A stretch of DNA of 64,000 nt from Tipula vernalis (Eukaryota; Arthropoda; Insecta; Diptera; Tipulidae): positions 304,479,536 through 304,543,535 of the forward strand of contig OY282560.1 of assembly GCA_958295665.1 (NCBI GenBank), written 5' to 3'. The notes under the pieces are model-generated. The model was not told the DNA's origin. It searched no databases and saw only the letters and a program-made list of their open reading frames with translations. This document shows positions 56,389 through 64,000 of the stretch, in pieces. Position 1 is the first letter of the stretch. Each line of letters starts with the position of its first letter. The translations under genes and the position numbers were made by a program.

Positions 56389-57590
56389 ATGAAGAATATC
56401 AAGTCGAACCAGCCGCAATCATCTGTTTCTAGTGGTAACAATGTTTCAACGTCCCAAAAACACAACAAAAGCCAGCATTGTCACAATTGTGTAAAATTGG
56501 AAAACTGTCATAAAATTGTTACTAAAAAAGTGAAGGACGACGATGTTTTAAATTTCAGAAATTTGGAGATAAGGCACCAGAATGTTCCAGCGAAACCACA
56601 AGGGACTGGTGCTTTGGGCGATAAGTCGTGTTTAGCAAATGTAGGGAAAGCTTCGAATCATTCCACTCTGGTTTTTCATAATAAAAATATAGAAGCGGTA
56701 ATTGATACAGGAAGTGACTTCACGAAAGGTAGGACGAATTCCAAAAGCTTGGTTTGTAGTATTCTGACCGCATTTACTGAAGAACTGAAAGGAATTAGAA
56801 ATGGAAAAGTAAAGCCGTTGGGTACTTCTATTTCTGATCTAGAAATTGACGGTGATGGTTTTTTAGCATCGACTACAGAAACATAATAAAGAAGGGTTTC
56901 CTTTCAATTGTTTGGTAGTAGAAAAGGAAGATGAGGTAGATTTAGGAAAGGAACAATTTTACAAGGTTGTCATAGAACTGGTCAATGGAACCAAAACGCT
57001 AAAGATAAAAGAATGTACATTTTCACTGAAAACATCGTAAGAAGCGAAGTTCCAGTATGGAAACCACCTCGTCGACTAAGTTGGCAGAAAAGATAGAGGT
57101 TTAAAAGAAAATAACGAAGTGGATAAAAGACGATATTGCTAGACATAGTGTTTCAAAATACGCTTCACTAATCGTTTTGGTTAATAAAAGGGATGGTGAC
57201 AAGAGGTATATATATAGATTATAGAAGACTCAAACCCAATCAAAATAATAACAAGTAACGACGTTTTTGGATAAGATGAAAAGTCACCAATCGTTGTTTT
57301 GAAATCCAGAATATGTTATAACCGTTAGAGGGATAACGTTCACATCTAGGCAATTCGAGAAACATTGTGTTGAAAACAAAACAAAACATACACTGATCAC
57401 CACTAGAGTACCGAGAGGCAATAGACAGGTTGAGAGGATAAATGGAGTAATTCTACCATAACTAATGAAACTGTCCCGAGATTTATTAATTCTATGTGGC
57501 AGAGATCGATGAAGTTTAGTCCATTCGAAGGGATGTTTGGCGTCCAGAAGAGAAATCAAGAAGATGTTGGTATTATCCCGGTTAACTGAA
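56389..57590 (+). mobile_element. Decayed Ty3/gypsy element, plus strand
   Basis: The open stretch 56389-56886 carries a cysteine/histidine knuckle (HCHNCVKLENCHK) and an aspartic protease active site AVIDTGSDFT. It continues with RT start remnants at about 57110-57200 (IKDDIARHSVSKYASLIVLVNKRDG). It then jumps to integrase at 57290-57560 (GITFTSRQFEKHC, ITTRVPRGNRQVERINGVI, KFSPFEGMFGV). Most of RT, all of RNase H and the integrase N-terminus are deleted. It is divergently oriented to the gypsy gag ending at 56285. Confidence 0.7.
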
Positions 57591-57769
57591 GTAATTTAGT
57601 AAATAGTGATGTGAAAACTTTTAACTCATTCGAATTTACGACTCGAATATAAGAATGAAGTTTTCCATTGGTCCTTCGAGCCTGAAGTTTTAGCCTGAGA
57701 AAATGAACTCCTAATCATCCTTAACTCATAGAAGGTGTCGATCCAGACTCGAGAGTATTCGAGCCTATT

Positions 57770-58450
57770 ATATTTAACGATGAAGTAGTGAAGACATTAG
57801 GATTGATTTGAAATCCAGGCACTGATACATTTGAGTTTAAGGCGAACCTCAACAACAAAATTGGTAAAATGAGCAAACGAAAAATGTTGTCTGAGCCATC
57901 TAAATTATTTGATCCATCAGGGTGGCTATGTCCAAACCTGATTCAAGCCAAAGCCTTAATGCAACCACTTTGGAAAATCTGCCTGAAGATATAGAAAATA
58001 GATGTTAACAGTATTACATATCCCTTCCAAATCTAGAGAGATAAAAATTCCAAAGTGGATCCATTTCAACTAAACTCTCCCAGGTGAATTATATGGATTC
58101 TGTGATGCTTCCAAAGTACAACAGAACTTCAAACAAGGCAACATTTTCAACAGCAAAAACACGAGTTAGCTCCAATTTCAAACAAGTTAACATTGTAAAA
58201 GTTATTGAACAAGGTGCAAGAAGATATGAAATTTGATGAAACACCGTAATATTTTTGGATGTATTCGATGATTACGTTAGGGTGGGTCAAAACAAGCTCC
58301 ATAAATTCAAAACATTTGTAGCAAATCGAATCTCGGGTATCCAGAAGATAACTACTCTGTCTCAGTGGTTTTATGACAAATCATTCAATCATCCAATTAA
58401 TCATTCACAATTTATGGTGGAACGGCCCTCAGAGAATCTTTGAGAAATCA
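57770..58450 (+). pseudogene. BEL connection domain and RNase H, broken
   Basis: The KLFDPSGWLCPNLIQAKALMQPLW connection block is followed by an RNase H remnant with LYGFCDASK (first catalytic Asp) at about 58090 and FKTFVANRISGIQKITTLSQW (open 58255-58443). The intervening catalytic residues are unreadable because of frameshifts. Confidence 0.65.
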
Positions 58451-58559
58451 ATTCAGCTAGCGCCAATAATAGTGGAAGACACACCAGATCAATTGGAATT
58501 AAAACAACCCATGTTGGGAGCCATGATAGTAAACATACGACCCTTTTGATCAATTACTT

Positions 58560-59590
58560 TTGCAGTACTTAAATTTTAATACCATAAGAAGGGTTATGGT
58601 ATATTTGGCGATTGTAATCAACCATGAAGCTCCCGCGGGAGAAGAAATAAGACATGCCACGCAAAGTCTGATCAAAATATTGCAGAGGCAACATTTCAAA
58701 AAAGAAACTCGAGATCTTGTAAATCAGAAAGGAATAGCAAACACAAGTATAAGATTAAATTTTTATCTCCATTCCTATATGACGATGTTTTACGAGTCTG
58801 TGGTCGAGTTCAAAATACAACAACCTGGACCTATTATACTACTACCTAAGACCATTTTTGAAAACCGGAATCGATTATGCGGGACCACTTCTGATTCGTA
58901 CAAAAAAAGAAAGAGGGCACAAAGCACACATAAGGGATATTTAGCAGTCTTTGTTTGCATGACAACTAAAGCCATATGGCTGGAATCGAACCAACTAGTA
59001 ATCTAACTACTGAAGCGTTCATCGCAGCCTATAAAAAATTTACTGCACTTAGAGGATTGTACACTGATCTGTATAGTGATTGACTTTCGAAGAACTTTCA
59101 ATGGTCACCTCACAAGTTGAACCTTGCTTAAACTCAGGACCTCTAGCACCAATGACATCAGATCCTACAGATATCACTTTTCTAACTCCTGGGCACTTCT
59201 TGATCGGTAGACCATTACGATCAATTCCGCAAGATGTTATAACAGAACCAAACATTTACGGCATAACACGATGGAGACTGGTAGAGAAAATAAAACCAGA
59301 TTTCTGGACAAGGCACTCCGAATACTTAAATTAACTTCAACATAGAAGAAAATGGTCATCTGAACAACCAAACTTGAAAATAGGTGATCTAGTGCTCCTC
59401 AAGGATGACAATGTTCCCCCTTTAAAATGGTTAACTGGGCGGGTAGTGAAAGTACATCCAAGGATAGACCCAAAAATTCGAGTAGTTTCACTTCGAGGCC
59501 CGGAAGGGGTCCTCGTAAAAAGGCCAATTCACAAATTATGCCCACTACCCATAGAATCTGACAACGAGATGATCCTCACAAAGACACAAG
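58560..59590 (+). pseudogene. BEL integrase region, broken
   Basis: Linker remnants (58560-58850), then GIDYAGPLLIRT (first catalytic Asp, about 58870), GYLAVFVCMTTKAIWLE (58940-58990), a collapsed centre where SDNG should be (about 59070), then 59080-59334 with MTFEELSMVTSQVEPCLNSGPL, FLTPGHFLIGRPL and WRLVEKIKPDFW. The C-terminal tail (59374-59590) has DLVLLKDDNVPPLKWLTGRVVKVHPR and RPIHKLCPLPIE. A deletion removes about 120 codons including the second and third catalytic residues. Confidence 0.8.
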
Positions 59591-59689
59591 CATCAGTCAA
59601 CCTACAACCACAATCAACAACTCCGTTACGTGTTCAACCTCATCGAGAAGTTAAACAACAAAGAGTACACCACATCAAAACAGTATTCA

Positions 59690-61150
59690 AGAAAGAAACA
59701 ACTTTGCATCTAATATTATTGATAGTCGGAATCGTGCAAGTACATTTTGCTACTGTCACGTCGTCAACCACAATAGAGCCATTACCATCAAATGCAGGAA
59801 TTTATTTTCACAACTCCGGAACTGTCAACTTAATGGCGTTACCGTGGCAAATTATCATAAATTATAATTGACCTGGATATTGGGAATATATCAGATCGTT
59901 AGAATACTATGGGATGGCAAATAGAAAACCGGTTGTAATAGTACAACAACTGAATGAACAAGTGCAAGAGATTACCTCACTAAATAATCTACTTACCTCA
60001 ACTAACAAACAACAGGCATCATGAATCAAAGAGACGCCTCCCATACAGAACTGCAGCTTGAAAAGGCAGAAACCAACGAAAATTATTTATTAGAACTCAT
60101 CAAGGAATTAACCGAGAACAATTTCCGTGCTGCTATCCAAACAGTTCTCGTATCTAGACAAAAGAATTGACAAGGTATCCGCAGACAGTGATCATTACAA
60201 CAGAGTGGAGACCATCACAACCTTCTCGATTCAAATATGGTTAGTCATAGAGCGAATAGCAAAGAAGCAGAGAATCATTATCGTGGCCAATTCCATCCAG
60301 CCTTGCTGACCCCACAACAATTGAAAGAGGAAATCCTACGAATTCACGAGCACGTTCCAGCGATGATGCAAATTCCTGAGGTGGAGAATAAAAACGATCT
60401 TGGACATATTTACAAGATCTTAACAGTCCACACAAGAGTGACAGGAACCAACATTCTATTCCTTGTAAAGAACCGCTGATAATCGACTTACCACGCGAAC
60501 ATTTTGCTAATTTAAATAATCGTGATCTACATAGACACATTAAACTAAATCTAAATGAGCATTTGTGCGATATTTCACCAATTTATAACACATAATCGAA
60601 GCAGGTACAATGTGAAGTTAATCTGCTGAAGCACGTAACCAATCAGTGGACATACATAGTGACCATACCGCAAACCGTTCACCTAATATGCAATTGGGAG
60701 GTAAACACGATGATTTTAAATAAATCAGGAACTCTACCGTTACACCCGAAATATATTTTAAAACATGATGAGTTCCAGTTAACAGCCAGTGAAGAAAAGT
60801 TACATCGGATCAACTCTGCGGTACTCGCGTCGAAAAAAACTTCACTATGGCAATGAAAACCTAACATCCCGACCAATGGATACCCCAGTATAATCTCTAT
60901 CAATTGAAAATCTCGACAATATTACAAACGAGATTGCAGTACTAGAAAAATCCATCATACTACAAACATTCAATGAAGCGAAATTACCGGTGGTCATCAA
61001 TATACCGCAGTTCGTACATCATATTTTTCATTACGTATAACCGAATATTCAACATATAAATAGCAATTAGATTTACAAAATCGAAGCACTGTACTTGAAA
61101 ATTAACGAAAACTTATTGTTGCTAATAAACACCAACATTAGCATTTTCGT
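59690..61150 (+). pseudogene. Envelope-like ORF remnant downstream of BEL pol
   Basis: Downstream of integrase and initially in the same open frame (59374-59871) is a hydrophobic signal-like segment (HLILLIVGIVQV) followed by a stretch resembling the mature N-terminus of insect retroviral/F-type envelope proteins. Later fragments (60127-60309; 60237-60479 with HPALLTPQQLKEEI; 60659-60856) and a hydrophobic segment near 61110-61160 follow the order expected for such a protein, ending in a membrane anchor. At least five frameshifts or stops separate them, so no protein can be made. I describe the remnant only and make no reconstruction. Relation to a specific family is by pattern memory. Confidence 0.6.
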
Positions 61151-61170
61151 ATATTCAGAAATCTCCTAAA

Positions 61171-62639
61171 ATAATTGAAACATATCATGAAATCACGCAG
61201 AAACAGATAAAAAGCATTTTATCGGCATATCATTTACAAATGTGAAATATTTTATTTCAATTGATGGATTTTAATATTTTTTTTACAGTAACATACATAA
61301 ATAACAAACTCACTCAATCATTATTTTAATTACCGAACGAAATCCATAAAAACTCAATATATTCGAAGTAACATTTCAACGGATTATGTTTAAAGTCTAA
61401 AAATAATATGCCATATGTGCGTAATTTACTAATAAACATAATTTATAGCTTAAATTACACAAATAATAATTTTAATAATCGTCATAAAATCAGCGTTATT
61501 TAGTTACACAATGAATAATTTGATTTGTAGTGTTTATAACGAGCCAAAAAAATCCGTTTAGTATTTCTTATCTGCTCATGTTCATTGTTCAATAGCATTT
61601 GTATTACTCCTTTTAAATAATCTTAAATATGTTAGACAAGAAAATTTCAAACACAAAATGAGTTACGAGTAAGTACCACTAAACGGGATATTTTGTTTCT
61701 TGTAAACAGCATCAACACAATGTTTACTTACCCGCCTTCGGGACCCGATCCACAATTTTTTTCAAAACCCGCATTGGAAATGTTTTTTTCTTCCTTTTTT
61801 AATCTGGTGCATTTCGAAAAATCCCATGAAAAGTTGTACTAAACTACAAAAAAAACCTCCAGGCTACTTCCACCACGCCTTAAAATGAAGAATCGAGACC
61901 GAATCCAGAACAGCCACAAATTTACGCTCTCCTTTTAACACTTGTAATTTTTAAAAGACAGCACGATCCACCTCAATCTAACTCCGGATTTAAAGCAAAA
62001 ACACGTCTTCTTCGACGATCGTGCGTCGAAAACTAAATTTTTAAGGAAAATTTAAAAAACAAAAAACACAACCGTTTGACTCGAAAGTCATGGCCAACTA
62101 CCAAACGGATTTTGAGCATCTTAATGGAATTAAATTAGAATTTTGAAAATTGCATTGGAAAACAGTATGACAATTGATCTAATACTGCGGGAAAATATAA
62201 AGCTATTCATCAAATTTATAACTTTTTCGTGCTACTTCCAAAAAGACTTAAGTTTCTTGATTTTTGATAAAAATATTTATCAAAATTTGAACGTGATTTT
62301 ATGTCCACATTTTGGATGAAGTTGTTGGATTTGGAAACTAATCTCATTATCCAAGCTCGAAAGTCAACTTTAATTTTAGAGAAAGTTAATAAAGATCGCC
62401 TAAAACGAGCCTTACAAGACATCAAAAAACAATAGAGATCGATCCGCTAGTCTTGCCGATCAAAACCGTTGAGAGAACAGCCTAACTGCATTTGTGACTA
62501 AGAGATGCATCGATATTACCAGAAATATAAATGCAAGCGCAAGTTTTATAAACAGAATTGAGGCGATCAAATCCCTTGAAAGTGATAGCCTTTGTTGACT
62601 TCTACGGAATTTCTAGATTTTCTCCTCTTAAAGCTCCTT
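61171..62639. other. AT-rich sequence, nothing recognised
   Basis: About 1.5 kb after the envelope-like remnant. Only short open frames. It could contain a decayed LTR of the BEL element, but no second copy is visible. Confidence 0.45.
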
Positions 62640-63200
62640 GATGAGGCAGAGTCTTTCAAATAACTACGAGCGATGTATCGAAGAAATTGAAGCTCATCCA
62701 TTTTGATCTCTGCTGTCATTTAAGGCCGGAATTGCATTTGTTATATCCCATGTATATAAAAAGATACCCACTTCATATTTTTACGTAATTTAAAGGTTTA
62801 ACAAAGTCGTAATTCGTCAGTCTCGGTACATCTCCCTTTTTCTTATTTAGTATTCCTATTACAGTTCTCGACCTTGTTTTCCACTCGAGCTACTTATGAT
62901 CCAATTTTTAAAGCCGAATCTCACTGGTTAACCGTGAATTAAATTGTTTGCATGGATTGTGTCTAAACCATTTCACGATTGAATCTCATCGACTGAAAGA
63001 TCCTTGTGAAAACCTCTCCACTGGGAAAACTGCTTCCTAAGCATTTTTTAAGCATTCTTACTTTGAACATCCGATCTTTTGAAATTCCAATTTTATCATT
63101 ATTTGCCAAATGTAAAAAATCCTGTCACTATAGCAGTATTCCAATAAAACTTCGCTTCTCGTTTATAGTAACAGATAAATGATGATTATTTTTTATAGCT
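62640..63200 (-). pseudogene. Decayed piggyBac-like transposase fragment
   Basis: Minus-strand reading gives KMLRKQFSQWRGFHKDLSVDEIQS (about 63060-62985), then after a stop HANNLIHG and PVRFGFKNWIISSSSG (about 62930-62870). The LSVDE and K/G-PVRFGFK-W motifs with correct spacing are typical of piggyBac transposases around the first catalytic Asp. Further left the match fades. Inverted ends and a TTAA duplication were not found, so only a fragment of an old element remains. Its relation to the piggyBac-type MITE at 23321-23816 cannot be judged. Confidence 0.65.
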
Positions 63201-64000
63201 TCATTAGCAGTGACAGTGATCACTCTCTTGTACTTCACCACGATCATCGTTTTGTACCCCAGCTAAAAAAAAAATGAACGAAAATATTGCGACTGTGATA
63301 AAACTGTCAAACAGAATTTTTTTAATCGAATTGGAAATGAAACATGGTCCAAATGTTGAAAGGGAATGAAAAGTTATACTTAATACAACTGGCTGAAATC
63401 ACAATAGAAAGAGCGGCATCAAGTGACTGAAACAGAGAAAATATTTATTCTTGGGAAAAGATACAAGCCGCTTAATTTTTCCTGAGATCAGATGCCAAAA
63501 ATGAAGTGCAGTAAGGACAGAGCAAATCCTATGTTAACTTCGAAAGACATGGGCTACAAACTGTAGGAATACATCAGAATTGACTGGTTACATTATGACG
63601 TTTCGCTGAAAATTTATTCAATTGCGCTATGGAGTGCAAATCCCCACTATTTCTACTTATGTAATCTACAGTTGCTGTGTAAAGGACGCGAAATCTCTAT
63701 TGGGCTCGGGACGCAAGTACTTTAAAATAATGGATTTCATTATCCTGTAGAATTTGTAGCGTATCCCTCTTAAAACTATCAAAAATGTTTACCGCCGAAA
63801 TCAGATTTCAAATATTTGATACTGGTTTGAAAGCATATGGATGAGATTGAATTTTTAAATGTATATAGTGTAAGCTATTCATTCAACCGTTCAAATTTTT
63901 AATCGAATTTTTCGAAATTCAAATTGATGTAAAGGCACCTTCCAAATGAACCCTAATTCATTCCACTCATGTAATTTTATTTTTGAAATCAATTAAACTT
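63201..64000. other. Unassigned sequence at the right edge
   Basis: About 800 bp without a recognisable motif on either strand. It may hold the N-terminal part of the piggyBac remnant on minus or unrelated sequence. Confidence 0.4.

Larger units (their letters stand above)
57700..61170 (+). mobile_element. Decayed BEL/Pao element with envelope-like region, plus strand
   Basis: From left: RT connection domain (about 57780-57950, SEPSKLFDPSGWLCPN), RNase H scraps (about 58090-58400), linker and integrase (about 58560-59560) and then an extra coding region after integrase (59690-61150) resembling insect retroviral envelope proteins. Gag, protease and RT fingers are missing. No LTR pair found. 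Many frame breaks. Confidence 0.7.

Overview
The window looks like transposon-dense, AT-rich chromatin from an insect, possibly a fly (weak inference). Support comes from many BEL/Pao retrotransposons primed by a tRNA-Tyr-like site, Ty3/gypsy and jockey-like LINE remnants, a maT-type mariner, hAT and piggyBac relatives, long (TA)n tracts, and short introns with ordinary GT-AG borders. I found no convincing single-copy host gene. Almost every readable protein is a mobile-element protein, intact or decayed.

Layout, left to right. A degenerate TTTTTGGAAAATTTG repeat (1-176) precedes a decayed plus-strand BEL element (about 2029-6470; 5' LTR, tRNA-Tyr primer site, gag, protease, RT, RNase H) and a small gag scrap (7565-8090). 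A nearly complete minus-strand BEL element fills 8624-16174, with two 706-bp LTRs that read as identical, a 5-bp ACATA target duplication, a 1618-codon gag-pol frame and one frameshifting defect near the integrase C-terminus. A decayed copy of a widespread arthropod family of unknown function lies at 16740-18165 on minus. Two further plus-strand BEL remnants follow (19340-20425 and 20513-24478); the second carries a 496-bp piggyBac-type MITE with TTAA flanks. At 26284-29136 is a possible element with short inverted ends, containing a (TA)n tract, a tRNA-like SINE head and a 99-bp duplication.

From 29681 to 35063 is a shrunken minus-strand BEL element. Its left LTR is split by a 1.86-kb hAT-like non-autonomous element, which itself holds a nested MITE and a 108-bp satellite array. 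The most notable region is 37052-40745: a candidate DNA transposon with 30-bp perfect inverted ends, inserted into a LINE. It encodes an uninterrupted three-exon gene (763 codons when spliced) for a protein I recall as the DUF7869 type, with conserved D/D/E-like motifs. Then come LINE and gypsy scraps, a 15-17-bp minisatellite, and another minus-strand BEL element (43351-49939) split by an apparently intact maT (DD37D) transposon at 44196-45507.

The right part holds three decayed Ty3/gypsy elements (52630-57590), a plus-strand BEL element with an envelope-like remnant (57700-61170) and a decayed piggyBac transposase (62640-63200).

The elements are nested (MITE in hAT in BEL; maT in BEL; piggyBac MITE in BEL; DUF7869 element in LINE), so their relative ages can be read from the nesting. 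Only the DUF7869-like gene and the maT transposase look fully coding; the 8624-16174 BEL element is nearly so. Family names come from motif recognition by eye, not from database searches.
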